A program made the position numbers and the translations under genes. A stretch of DNA of 40,069 nt, taken from contig DVIY01000220.1 in assembly GCA_018710915.1 (NCBI GenBank), positions 1-40,069 of the forward strand. Reading direction: 5' to 3'. The stretch is from Candidatus Gallacutalibacter pullistercoris (GTDB lineage Bacteria > Bacillota > Clostridia > Oscillospirales > Acutalibacteraceae). Positions 15,873-23,276 of the stretch are shown here, one piece after another; positions within the stretch are counted from its first letter, which is position 1; each line of letters begins with the position of its first letter. Below the pieces are notes generated by a model. The model had not been told where the DNA came from. It did not search any database and worked only from the letters and a program-made list of their open reading frames with translations.

Positions 15873-16253
15873 TTACAGCACGTTATCCAGCGTGACCGTT
15901 TCGGTTTCAGTCAGTTGTGCAAATTGCGCGGCAGCAAGGCTGCACCGGGCTTCTAATATTCCGATTTCGTGGTTTTGAATCAGCGCAGGCAGTTCGGCCA
16001 GCGTTTCTTGAATGGGCGCCAGGCTGGCATGGGGCATAAAGGTGCACAGCTTTCGGTGTTCTTCTTCCCATTGATGCTGTAAACTTCGGCTTACTGCCAG
16101 TGCACTGGAATAATTCCCGTTGTAAATTTCTGCCCGCAGTCGGCTGAGTCCTTCCGTCATTTTGTGGGAGGAGGACTGTGCAGTGGAATATCCCAGCCCA
16201 CATAATATCAACAGCAATACCAGCAGAATACCGGATGCCCACAAACGTTTCAT
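15873..16253 (-). CDS. DUF4363 family protein
   Basis: A 126-residue minus-strand protein with one N-terminal hydrophobic segment (about 5-24, WASGILLVLLLILCGLGYS) and a helical remainder, matching the DUF4363 family. Its ATG overlaps the DUF421 stop by four bases (ATGA), so the two are translated as a pair. The same pair is found in many spore-forming Firmicutes. It is probably exported or membrane-attached. Function unknown. Confidence 0.75.
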   Translation of the reverse strand: MKRLWASGILLVLLLILCGLGYSTAQSSSHKMTEGLSRLRAEIYNGNYSSALAVSRSLQHQWEEEHRKLCTFMPHASLAPIQETLAELPALIQNHEIGILEARCSLAAAQFAQLTETETVTLDNVL

Positions 16254-16957
16254 GATGTGCTGCCCCCTTTCATGGTGGAGAGATTGTCACCCTGCTTGGG
16301 AATGATGGCATACCCGCCCTGCGTGTCGGCGGTCATAATAAATACCTGCCGCAGGGAGAGCCCCTGCTGGGACAGGATGTCTTCGGCCCAGCGGCGGCTC
16401 TGGCCGCACAGGCGCAGGGAAGAGTCCGAAAATTCGCCGTCGCTGATGACCACCACTTCCAGACCCGTGTCGGATGGGCAGAGCCCCAGCAGCTGGTTGG
16501 TGGGCTGGTCAGCTTCCGGCTTTTTGACAATGCTCAGCTTGCCGTTGGTCTCCATAATCGCCCAGGCCACATCGCGGATAGAAAAGACGTCCTTTTCTCG
16601 CAGCTCTTCAAAGAGGTCTTCGATGCTCAAACGCAGACGGGACATTTCTTTCTGATCCAGCTGCCCATTATTGATGAGCACGATGGGTTTGCCACACACC
16701 AGGCGGCGGAATTTACCGCTTTTGAGCATAAAAACAGAGATGGCAATTTCACACATGACCAGAACCGCAATGGGGATAAAGCCACTGGCCAATGGTTGGC
16801 CGGTATCCTGCATGGGAATCGCTGCGATGTCGGAAATCAGCAGGGTTACCACCAGCTCGGAAGTCTGCAGCTCGCTGATTTGCCGTTTCCCCATAAGCCG
16901 TACAGCAGCCAGGATGACTATGTACAGCAGAACGGTGCGCACAAAAGAAATAATCAT
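16250..16957 (-). CDS. DUF421 (YetF-like) membrane protein
   Basis: The start was placed at 16957 because TGGAGG lies six bases before it; the ATG at 16969 is part of that site. The 235-residue protein has three N-terminal hydrophobic segments (about 3-22, 35-52 and 60-80), with the conserved VRLMGKRQISELQTSELVV between them, then the soluble DUF421 domain with PIVLINNGQLDQ, LREKDVFSIRDVAWAIME and NGKLSIVKK. Some relatives in Bacillus are made in the forespore and influence germination; whether that holds here is inference. It is coupled to the DUF4363 gene. Confidence 0.87.
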   Translation of the reverse strand: MIISFVRTVLLYIVILAAVRLMGKRQISELQTSELVVTLLISDIAAIPMQDTGQPLASGFIPIAVLVMCEIAISVFMLKSGKFRRLVCGKPIVLINNGQLDQKEMSRLRLSIEDLFEELREKDVFSIRDVAWAIMETNGKLSIVKKPEADQPTNQLLGLCPSDTGLEVVVISDGEFSDSSLRLCGQSRRWAEDILSQQGLSLRQVFIMTADTQGGYAIIPKQGDNLSTMKGGSTS

Positions 16958-17024
16958 AGAAACCTCCATTTATCGGGATAAGCCGCAAAGAATGATTCGC
17001 GGAAGCCTATTGCTTTCTTACCCA

Positions 17025-17054
17025 TATTTTGCCGCAAGGAAAAAAGGAATATAC
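17025..17054 (-). promoter_or_regulatory. Candidate sporulation-type (sigma-F-like) promoter for DUF421-DUF4363
   Basis: On the minus strand GTATA (17054-17050), 16 bases, then GGCAAAATA (17033-17025) resembles the sigma-F pattern GYATA-N16-GGnnAnAnT with only the last base off. It lies 68 bases before the DUF421 start, and no sigma-A promoter is visible there. A chance match cannot be excluded. Confidence 0.3.
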
Positions 17055-17071
17055 ATTTCTGCAAAAAAACC

Positions 17072-17100
17072 TTGACATTTTGTATGAGGCTGCGTATAAT
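17072..17100 (+). promoter_or_regulatory. Consensus sigma-A promoter for infC-rpmI-rplT
   Basis: TTGACA (17072-17077) and TATAAT (17095-17100) are both perfect, with a 17-base spacer. The start codon of infC is about 180 bases downstream, leaving a long structured leader. Confidence 0.95.
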
Positions 17101-17282
17101 AACTTAGGTAAAACAAAGAAGAACAGAAAGGTTCTCACCTGTGGAGTTTCGTCTGTCACGGGTCAATACGATTGGAAGAACAGAGCAGAGGCTCTGTTTG
17201 TTTTCCTGAGGATTGACGCACGGACAGAACTTTTTGTCCGTGCTTTTGTTTTGATGACTACGTGTTTTGGAGGTGCTTACCA
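17101..17282 (+). promoter_or_regulatory. Attenuating leader of the infC operon (L20/IF3 type)
   Basis: The leader folds into nested helices: GTCAAT (17162-17167) with ATTGAC (17212-17217) encloses a perfect 8-bp hairpin, AACAGAGC with GCTCTGTT (17179-17198, loop AGAG). An intrinsic terminator follows before the coding region. TCTGTC near 17152 could pair with GACAGA in the left arm of that terminator and act as antiterminator. In Bacillus the same operon is controlled by L20 binding to the leader and causing early termination, so a similar loop is probable. I cannot match it base for base to a known L20 leader. Confidence 0.65.
17218..17253 (+). terminator. Attenuator terminator upstream of infC
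   Basis: GCACGGACA (17218-17226) pairs perfectly with TGTCCGTGC (17235-17243), followed by TTTTGTTTTG. It lies between the promoter and the first gene, so it must be read through for expression. Confidence 0.88.
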
Positions 17283-17801
17283 ATTAGCAACAAGGAACTG
17301 CAGATCAACGAAGAAATCCGCGATAAAGAAGTTCGCGTCATCGATTCCGACGGCTCTCAGCTGGGTATCATGCCCGCCAGCCAGGCACTGGAAAAGGCCT
17401 ATGCCCGCAACCTCGACCTGGTAAAGATCGCGCCCACGGCAAAGCCCCCGGTTTGCAAGATCATCGACTACGGCAAGTTCCGTTTCGAGCAGGCAAAGCG
17501 TGAGAAGGAAGCCCGTAAGAATCAGCGCGTTGTGGAAATCAAGGAGATTCGTCTGTCTCTCAACATCGACACCCACGATTTTAACACAAAAATGGGTCAC
17601 GCCAAGCGCTTTTTGGAGGACGGCAATAAGGTAAAAGTCTCCATCCGGTTCCGCGGCCGTGAAATGGGCCACCCGGAGCACGGCTATGAGACCATGCGTC
17701 GGTTCGCAGAAGCCTGCGCCGAGTTTGCCAACGTTGAAAAGCCGGCGAAGCTTGAGGGAAGAAACATGCTGATGTTCCTTGCCCCCAAGCCCGTCAAATA
17801 A
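17283..17801 (+). CDS. infC: Translation initiation factor IF-3 (AUU start)
   Basis: The homologous protein begins at ATT 17283, nine bases after GGAGG (17269-17273); a GTG at 17262 would place that ribosome site inside the gene. This gives 172 residues starting (M)SNKELQINEEIRDKEVRVI, the usual IF3 N-terminus. The N-domain ends near residue 75, followed by a lysine-rich linker helix and the C-domain (DTHDFNTKMGHAKRFL, VSIRFRGREMGH). IF3 keeps the 30S subunit free and rejects non-standard start codons. Its own AUU start is the classical basis of its autoregulation in E. coli and is common in other bacteria. First gene of infC-rpmI-rplT. Confidence 0.95.
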   Translation: MSNKELQINEEIRDKEVRVIDSDGSQLGIMPASQALEKAYARNLDLVKIAPTAKPPVCKIIDYGKFRFEQAKREKEARKNQRVVEIKEIRLSLNIDTHDFNTKMGHAKRFLEDGNKVKVSIRFRGREMGHPEHGYETMRRFAEACAEFANVEKPAKLEGRNMLMFLAPKPVK

Positions 17802-17826
17802 TAAACACTTCTAAGGAGGAGCAGTC

Positions 17827-18030
17827 ATGCCCAAGATTAAGACTCACAGCGGCGCAAAAAAGCGCTTCAAGATTTCTAAAAATGGTAAGGTTATCCGCGC
17901 ACATGCCAACAAGAGCCACCTGCTCAACGGCCACGGCAAAACCCGCAAGACCAAGCGCGCTCTGCGTGGAACCACCGTTGCGGATAAGACCAATGTCCGT
18001 CAGGTGAAGAGACTCCTGCCCTACAAATAA
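17827..18030 (+). CDS. rpmI: 50S ribosomal protein L35
   Basis: The 67-residue basic protein begins MPKIKTHSGAKKRFKISKNG, diagnostic of L35, and has the usual KSHLL and KTRKTKRALRGT segments. A strong AAGGAGGAG site lies seven bases before the ATG. It follows infC by 25 bases and precedes rplT by 45, the standard order. Confidence 0.98.
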   Translation: MPKIKTHSGAKKRFKISKNGKVIRAHANKSHLLNGHGKTRKTKRALRGTTVADKTNVRQVKRLLPYK

Positions 18031-18075
18031 GATTTTGACTCATTGATTCCTATAATTTAGTTGGAGGTATAAGAA

Positions 18076-18429
18076 ATGGCACGTGTAAAAGGCGCGTTGA
18101 TGACCCGCAAGAGAAGAAAAAAGGTTCTGAAGCTGGCTAAGGGCTATTGGGGTTCCAAGAGCAGACACTTCAAGATGGCCAAGCAGGCTGTCATGAAGTC
18201 CGGCAACTATGCATATATCGGCCGTAAACACAGAAAGAGAGATTTCCGCCGTCTGTGGATCACTCGTATTTCTGCTGCCTGCAAGATGAACGGCATCAAC
18301 TATTCCACCTTTATGAACGGTCTGAAGAAGGCTGGCATCACGCTGAACCGCAAAATGCTGTCCGAAATCGCCATCGCCGACGAAGCCGCATTCAAGGCTC
18401 TGGTCGAGCAGGCCAAGGCTGCTCTCTAA
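18076..18429 (+). CDS. rplT: 50S ribosomal protein L20
   Basis: The 117-residue protein starts [24 protein letters not shown] and has the family's [16 protein letters not shown] segment and the C-terminal globular part ([20 protein letters not shown]). L20 is an early assembly protein of the 50S subunit and, in Firmicutes, the repressor of its own operon, so it is the likely ligand of the leader at 17101-17282. TTGGAGG lies upstream and a terminator follows. Confidence 0.98.
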   Translation: MARVKGALMTRKRRKKVLKLAKGYWGSKSRHFKMAKQAVMKSGNYAYIGRKHRKRDFRRLWITRISAACKMNGINYSTFMNGLKKAGITLNRKMLSEIAIADEAAFKALVEQAKAAL

Positions 18430-18441
18430 TAAGCTGTTAGT

Positions 18442-18476
18442 GCGCTCGGGGCCTGTTGGCTCCGGGCGTATCTTTT
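18442..18476 (+). terminator. Intrinsic terminator after rplT
   Basis: A 12-bp stem containing G-T pairs (GCGCTCGGGGCC with GGCTCCGGGCGT) has a TGTT loop and is followed by ATCTTTT. It closes the infC operon just before the methyltransferase gene. Confidence 0.8.
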
Positions 18477-18505
18477 AGCTGCATTTTGAGAGAGAAAGGA
18501 CACGC

Positions 18506-19297
18506 ATGGCTAACCATATTTCAAGCCGCAAAAACGAACTGGTTAAAGAAATCGCCGGGCTCGTGCGTTCTGTGGAAAACAGAAGGGCACAGGGCCTTTT
18601 TGTCGTGGAAGGCGCACGGCTGTGCTATGATGCCCTGCGCAGCAATACTACGGTGCGGCGGCTGTTTTTCACCCCAAAAGCGGGGGAGAAATATCATGAT
18701 TACCTTGAGCCGCTGGCAGAGCAGGCAGAAGAGGTCTATACTGTAGAACCGCATGTCGCCGAGCTGCTTTCCGATACCAAAAGCAGCCAGGGCGTGTTTG
18801 CTGTATGTACGCTCCCAACCCCTGCCGGGCTGGAAAAGCTGCATCCTGCCGGGAAATATATCGCGGTCGAAAACTTGCAGGACCCGGGCAACCTGGGTGC
18901 GGTGATGCGTACCGCAGAGGCGCTGGGGATTTCCGGCCTGGTTCTGTTTGGTACCTGCTGCGATGTATTCAGCCCCAAAACGCTGCGCGCCGGTATGGGG
19001 GCGGCGTTCCGGCTGCCTGTTTTTGAAGGCGGAGAATTTACCGCCTGTGCGGCGCAGCTGCACCAGCGCGGCTTTACTACTTTTGCCGCTGTACCGGATT
19101 CTTCTGCGGAAAAAGTGACGGAATGTTCTTTCCCCGCTGGCTCGCTTCTGCTGGTGGGCAATGAGGGGAATGGCCTGCTGCCGGAAACCATTGCCGCATG
19201 CAGTAAACGGGTTACCATCCCCATGGGTGGGCGCGCAGAATCGCTGAATGCAGCATCTTCTTCGGCCATCCTGATGTGGGAAATGGTTCGCTCATAA
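18506..19297 (+). CDS. TrmH/SpoU-family RNA 2'-O-methyltransferase
   Basis: The 263-residue protein has the N-terminal substrate-binding domain of the family (FVVEGARLCYDAL near 33-45) and a C-terminal SPOUT knot with the three SpoU motifs: NLQDPGNLGAVMRTAEALG (about 125-143), VGNEGNGL (about 212-219) and IPMGGRAESLNAASSSAI (about 235-252). It should transfer a methyl group from S-adenosylmethionine to a ribose 2'-hydroxyl in rRNA or tRNA. Its place right after rplT is common in Firmicutes, where the gene is often annotated ysgA; the exact target nucleotide is not known from sequence. The ribosome site is AGAAAGGA. Confidence 0.92.
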   Translation: MANHISSRKNELVKEIAGLVRSVENRRAQGLFVVEGARLCYDALRSNTTVRRLFFTPKAGEKYHDYLEPLAEQAEEVYTVEPHVAELLSDTKSSQGVFAVCTLPTPAGLEKLHPAGKYIAVENLQDPGNLGAVMRTAEALGISGLVLFGTCCDVFSPKTLRAGMGAAFRLPVFEGGEFTACAAQLHQRGFTTFAAVPDSSAEKVTECSFPAGSLLLVGNEGNGLLPETIAACSKRVTIPMGGRAESLNAASSSAILMWEMVRS

Positions 19298-19347
19298 TCG
19301 TTCACACAAAAGACCAATCTATACTGTAAAGAAAGAAGGGCAGCTGT

Positions 19348-20553
19348 ATGGAAGAAAACGCTTTGTACTGGATTTGGGCACAGCAGGTTTTCGGTGTGGG
19401 AAGCCGCAAACCCATGCAGCTATGCCGGAAGTTTTCTTCTATCCGCTCGTTTTTCGAAGAGGCTCCCGCTTTGTGGGAAGACCACACGGTTTTTACACCA
19501 GGCGAGTCTGTCCGTGCGTCTCAAATTACGCTGGAAGACTGCGCTGAAATTTTCAGGCAGGCCGAAGCAAAAGAAATGCAGGTTCTGACCCCGGACAGCC
19601 GGGGGTATCCAGACTGTCTGCGCCAGATTGCCGCCCCGCCTGCGGTATTGTATGTGCAGGGAGAATTGCCACCGGTCGATGATATTCCCACGATTGCAAT
19701 CGTGGGCACGCGTCAGCCCTCAGAAGGCGGCGTGATGGCGGCACGCACCCTCAGTGCACAGCTGGCCCACGCCGGGGTGGTTGTGGTGAGCGGCGGCGCT
19801 ATCGGTATCGATTCCGCAGCTCATAATGGGGCGATAGAAGCCGGTGGAAAAACGCTTTCGCTGTTGGCGACTGGGTTGGATGTCCCGTATCTCAAATCCA
19901 ATCAACAGCTGCGCAAAAGTATCCGCAGCCACGGGGCGCTGGTCAGCGAGTTTCCGCCCGGCACAGCGGCGAGAAAATGGCATTTCGGCATCCGGAACCG
20001 GTTGATTTCCGGGCTGAGCTGCGGCGTACTGGTGACAGAAGCAAGCCAAAAAAGCGGAAGTTTGATGACAGCGCAGCATGCGGTGGAACAAGACCGAGAT
20101 GTCTTCACGTTAATGGTGGACTGTTGGCGCTCCAATGCAGAGGGCGTTTTGCAGCTGTTATGGGATGGCGCCAAGCCTGTTTCCTGTGCGGCGGACATCC
20201 TTGTGGAATACAAAGGCCGTTTTCCAGCCTTGCAGGTTCCCGAACGTCAGCCATTGTCAGAGATAATGCAGGGCATGTCGCTGGACGGGCCGAAATCATC
20301 CGATACTTCGAAAGAAGAATCTTCTGAAGAAGCGCCGGAAATAGAGATGCAGACGCACTCCGGAACAGAAAAGCCGCTTTCGGCAGATGCACAGGCACTG
20401 TATGAATCACTCACACGCGAACCACAGACCGTGTACCGGTTGATAGAAAAAACCGGCCTGACTTTCTCAAAGCTTTTGATTGCCGTTACTGAGTTGGAAA
20501 TGGCTGGGCGTGTACAGGCCTTTTCCGGCAGACGTTATGCCAAGAAAAGCTGA
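19348..20553 (+). CDS. dprA: DNA-processing protein DprA
   Basis: A 401-residue DprA with its three usual parts: an N-terminal SAM-like region to about 100, the Rossmann-fold DNA-binding domain (IAIVGTRQPSEGG near 116, VVSGGAIGIDSAAH near 148, LLATGLDVPY, SEFPPGTAARKWHF, RNRLISGLS) and a C-terminal winged helix after about residue 335. An acidic, low-complexity linker (about 310-335) joins the last two. DprA loads RecA on single-stranded DNA during natural transformation. The intact gene suggests at least a latent capacity for DNA uptake, though no other competence gene is in the window. It often precedes topA, as here. Confidence 0.95.
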   Translation: MEENALYWIWAQQVFGVGSRKPMQLCRKFSSIRSFFEEAPALWEDHTVFTPGESVRASQITLEDCAEIFRQAEAKEMQVLTPDSRGYPDCLRQIAAPPAVLYVQGELPPVDDIPTIAIVGTRQPSEGGVMAARTLSAQLAHAGVVVVSGGAIGIDSAAHNGAIEAGGKTLSLLATGLDVPYLKSNQQLRKSIRSHGALVSEFPPGTAARKWHFGIRNRLISGLSCGVLVTEASQKSGSLMTAQHAVEQDRDVFTLMVDCWRSNAEGVLQLLWDGAKPVSCAADILVEYKGRFPALQVPERQPLSEIMQGMSLDGPKSSDTSKEESSEEAPEIEMQTHSGTEKPLSADAQALYESLTREPQTVYRLIEKTGLTFSKLLIAVTELEMAGRVQAFSGRRYAKKS

Positions 20554-20563
20554 CTCCTTTTGG

Positions 20564-20611
20564 TAAATCCTGTGAAAGCCGGCCCATTGCGGTCGGTTTT
20601 CACAAGATTTA
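20564..20611 (+). other. Long 20-bp stem-loop between dprA and topA
   Basis: Bases 20564-20583 pair with 20592-20611 with only one mismatch and a few G-T pairs, around an eight-base loop. No T-run follows on either strand, so it is not a standard intrinsic terminator. It begins 10 bases after the dprA stop and may stabilise the dprA 3' end or be an RNase III substrate. It does not resemble the five-hairpin repeat. Confidence 0.6.
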
Positions 20612-20688
20612 CATTTCCCAACGCTTTCAATCGACGGGGCATATTCGACAAATACAGCAAAGTACAAATGATACGATGAAGCTGTACT

Positions 20689-20713
20689 GCTTTCCGGAAT
20701 TCGTCCGGAAAGC
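20689..20713 (+). other. Perfect 10-bp hairpin in the topA leader
   Basis: GCTTTCCGGA pairs perfectly with TCCGGAAAGC around an ATTCG loop, 50 bases before the topA start. CCCCGGG follows, not Ts. It is probably in the 5' untranslated region; its role is unknown. No convincing promoter could be assigned between dprA and topA. Confidence 0.5.
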
Positions 20714-20763
20714 CCCGGGCCGGTTTGAAAGTATCCGACTATATGAAAGATAGGTGAACTGCC

Positions 20764-22854
20764 TTGTCAAAGCTTGTCATTGTGGAGTCGCCTTCCAAGG
20801 CGAAAACCATTAAAAAATATCTTGGCCCCGGCTATGAAGTGGTGGCCTCTATGGGGCATGTGCGCGATTTGCCGGAAAAACGGCTGAGCGTGGATGTGAA
20901 GCACGACTTTGCCCCGAAATATACCATTATCAAGGGCAAGGAAAAGCTGGTGGACGAACTGAAAACCGCCGCTGCCCAAAGCGACGGCATTTATCTGGCA
21001 ACCGACCCTGACCGGGAAGGGGAAGCCATTTCCTGGCATCTGGCCTACATCCTGGGGCTGGATATCAACGAGGAAAACCGTGTAACCTTTAATGAAATTA
21101 CCAAAACCGGCGTGGCAACCGGTATGGAGAACCCCCGCCGGATTGACATGGATTTGGTCAACGCCCAGCAGGCCCGCCGGATTCTCGACCGCTTGGTAGG
21201 CTATAAGCTCAGCCCGTTTTTGGCAAAAGTCATCCGCAAGGGGCTTTCGGCTGGCCGAGTGCAGTCGGTGGCCGTGCGTTTAGTGGTGGACAGGGAAGAG
21301 GAAATCCGCGCCTTTAAGCCCGAGGAATACTGGACTATCGATGCAAAGCTGATTCCCAAGGGCGGAAGGAAGGCGTTCCCCGCATCCTTCTATGGGGACG
21401 AGGCCGGGAACAAGATCAAGATTTCCAACAAAGAAGAAGCCGACGCAATTCTGGAAAAGCTGGAGGACGCCCAGTTTACCGTTGCCAAAATTAAAAAGGG
21501 CAGCCGCCGCAAGTCCCCTGCGCCGCCGTTCAGCACCTCCACCATGCAGCAGGAAGCTTCCCGCAAGCTGGGGTTCCAGGCACGCCGTACCATGAAGGCT
21601 GCCCAGGAGCTGTATGAAGGCGTGGAGATTGAAGGGCAGGGTGCCGTGGGCCTGATTACCTATATGAGAACCGACTCGCTGCGTTTGTCGGAGGACGCGG
21701 TGAAGGAAGCCGCCGAATATATCCGTGAGCGTTGGGGCGACCGGTATGTGCCTGACAAACCCCGCCAGTACAAAACTAAAGTCGGCGCACAAGACGGCCA
21801 CGAGGCTATCCGCCCCACCAATGTGCGGTTGACCCCTGACGAGGTAAAATCCAGCCTGACCGGCGACCAGTATAAGCTTTACAAGCTCATCTGGGAGCGG
21901 TTTGTGGCCTGCCAGATGGCAAATTGTCTGCAAAGTACTACCCAAGCTGACATTACTGCCAATGGATACCTGTTCAAAGCTTCCGGCTACACTGTCACCT
22001 TTGACGGCTTTACCGTGCTGTATGTCGAAGGTAAGGACGAAGAAAGCGAAGAGACTGGCGCACTGCCCGTGCTGGAGCAAGGCATGCCCCTGCGCAAGAA
22101 AGAGCTGGTCGGAAACCAGCATTTTACCCAGCCTCCGGCACGCTATACCGAAGCTTCTCTGATTAAAGCACTGGAAGAAAACGGCATTGGCCGTCCTTCC
22201 ACTTATGCTGCCACCATTTCCACCATTACCGGGCGGGAATATGTGGTGCGGGAAGGAAAGGCATTTAAGCCCACGGAGTTGGGCGAAGTTTCTACCCAGC
22301 TGATGAAGGAGCGTTTTCCCAAAATCGTCAATGTGAAATTCACCGCACAGGTCGAAAGTGATTTGGATAAGGTGCAGAGCGGCGAAGAAAACTGGGTGGA
22401 GACGCTGCATAACTTCTATGATGATTTTGATAAAACATTGCAAAAGGCCAAAACCGAAATGGAAGGCGTTAAAATCACCCTGAAAGAAGACCAGACGGAT
22501 TTAATTTGTGAAAAATGCGGCCGTCCCATGGTGGTCAAATTTGGCCGGTACGGAAAATTTATCGCCTGCTCCGGTTACCCGGAATGTAAAAATATCAAAA
22601 AAATCGTCCACGAAACGGGCGCGGAGTGCCCCAAATGCGGCGGCAAGGTTGTGCTGAAAAAATCCAAGCGGGGCCGCGTGTTCTATGGATGCAGCGAATA
22701 TCCCAATTGCGATTTTGTTTCGTGGGATGAGCCGACTATGGAGAAGTGCCCCCGCTGCGGCAAAACGCTTCTGAAAAAGAAGGGGAAGCATCCCAAGTTC
22801 TACTGTATCACGCCGGACTGCGGCTATGAAAAGGTGCAGGAAGACGAAGAATAA
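20764..22854 (+). CDS. topA: DNA topoisomerase I (type IA)
   Basis: The 696-residue protein starts at TTG 20764, behind AGGTGA, at the family's usual N-terminus (SKLVIVESPSKAKTIKKYL). The TOPRIM domain has the metal triad D81, D83 and E85 in TDPDREGEA. The catalytic tyrosine is Y300 in ITYMRTDSLRLS. A GLSAGRVQSVAVRL segment and GRPSTYAATI are typical. Three zinc ribbons end the protein (CEKCGRP, CPKCGGK and CPRCGKT, each with a second cysteine pair), the third with spacing altered by an extra residue. It relaxes negative supercoils behind RNA polymerase. The non-ATG start may hold down its level. The repeat block at 22861 begins six bases after the stop. Confidence 0.98.
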   Translation: MSKLVIVESPSKAKTIKKYLGPGYEVVASMGHVRDLPEKRLSVDVKHDFAPKYTIIKGKEKLVDELKTAAAQSDGIYLATDPDREGEAISWHLAYILGLDINEENRVTFNEITKTGVATGMENPRRIDMDLVNAQQARRILDRLVGYKLSPFLAKVIRKGLSAGRVQSVAVRLVVDREEEIRAFKPEEYWTIDAKLIPKGGRKAFPASFYGDEAGNKIKISNKEEADAILEKLEDAQFTVAKIKKGSRRKSPAPPFSTSTMQQEASRKLGFQARRTMKAAQELYEGVEIEGQGAVGLITYMRTDSLRLSEDAVKEAAEYIRERWGDRYVPDKPRQYKTKVGAQDGHEAIRPTNVRLTPDEVKSSLTGDQYKLYKLIWERFVACQMANCLQSTTQADITANGYLFKASGYTVTFDGFTVLYVEGKDEESEETGALPVLEQGMPLRKKELVGNQHFTQPPARYTEASLIKALEENGIGRPSTYAATISTITGREYVVREGKAFKPTELGEVSTQLMKERFPKIVNVKFTAQVESDLDKVQSGEENWVETLHNFYDDFDKTLQKAKTEMEGVKITLKEDQTDLICEKCGRPMVVKFGRYGKFIACSGYPECKNIKKIVHETGAECPKCGGKVVLKKSKRGRVFYGCSEYPNCDFVSWDEPTMEKCPRCGKTLLKKKGKHPKFYCITPDCGYEKVQEDEE

Positions 22855-22860
22855 ACCATG

Positions 22861-22990
22861 CGCGGCGGACAGTGTCCGCTTCCGAGTTCGCGAGGCAGCA
22901 GCATAAAAACTTGCACCTATTTCCCCGCGGCGGACAGTGTCCGCATCCAAGTTCGCGGGGCAGCAGCATAAAAATTTGCACCTGTTTCCC
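22861..22990 (+). repeat. Two tandem 65-bp units with a palindrome, locus B
   Basis: 22861-22925 and 22926-22990 are two head-to-tail copies of a 65-base unit differing at only a handful of positions. Each starts CGCGGC and contains the perfect palindrome GCGGACA-G-TGTCCGC, then TTCGCG, GGCAGCAGCATAAAAA and TTGCACCT. The second unit runs into the five-hairpin core, so the core leader is itself the end of a tandem unit. It begins six bases after the topA stop and is probably in its 3' untranslated region. Two copies at this spacing do not make a CRISPR array. Confidence 0.85.
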
Positions 22991-23181
22991 CGCGAATATA
23001 AAGTTTTCGTCAACCTTTTTCAAAAGGTTGCGAGGGGATAAGGGGGCGAGAAGCCCCCAATCGCCCATCGCAATGGGCGAAACACCCCAAACCTGAAAGG
23101 CGCATTTTCGGGGGTGAATTACAAAACATTCCGGGGGAATGTTTTGTAAGAGGGCCCCTTTTGCAAGAAAAAAGGGGCCCT
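22951..23181 (+). repeat. Five-hairpin structured repeat, copy B
   Basis: The 231-bp core runs: leader GTTCGCGGGG and CCCCGCGAATATAAAG; H1 23011-23030 (CAACCTTT, loop TTCA); linker GAGGGGATA; H2 23042-23058 (GGGGGC, loop GAGAA); H3 23061-23080 (TCGCCCAT, loop CGCA); linker with GGCGCATTTTC and GGTGAATT; H4 23121-23147 (12-bp perfect stem, arm ACAAAACATTCC, loop GGG); H5 23151-23181 (12-bp perfect stem, arm AGGGCCCCTTTT, loop GCAAGAA). A further hairpin (CTGGTTTTCC, 23207-23229) follows. The whole 422-base gap between topA and trmFO is filled by this and the tandem units. No coding sequence is apparent. Confidence 0.88.
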
Positions 23182-23276
23182 GCCCTGTTTCAAATGTAGC
23201 CTTTCCCTGGTTTTCCAAGGGGAAACCAGAAATGTAATCCCCTCATACCAGAACCCCAACAGGAAAGGAGTCCCAC

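Noticed and set aside
22861-22990. CRISPR array
   Set aside because: Only two copies, head to tail with no unique spacers, and no cas genes.
23151-23181. H5 of the repeat as an intrinsic terminator of topA
   Set aside because: The T-run is inside the stem and none follows it, so it does not fit an intrinsic terminator on either strand.
22808-23218. 136-codon minus-strand frame through the topA-trmFO gap
   Set aside because: It translates the tandem units and hairpins, repeating the same peptide pieces; a by-product of the repeat.
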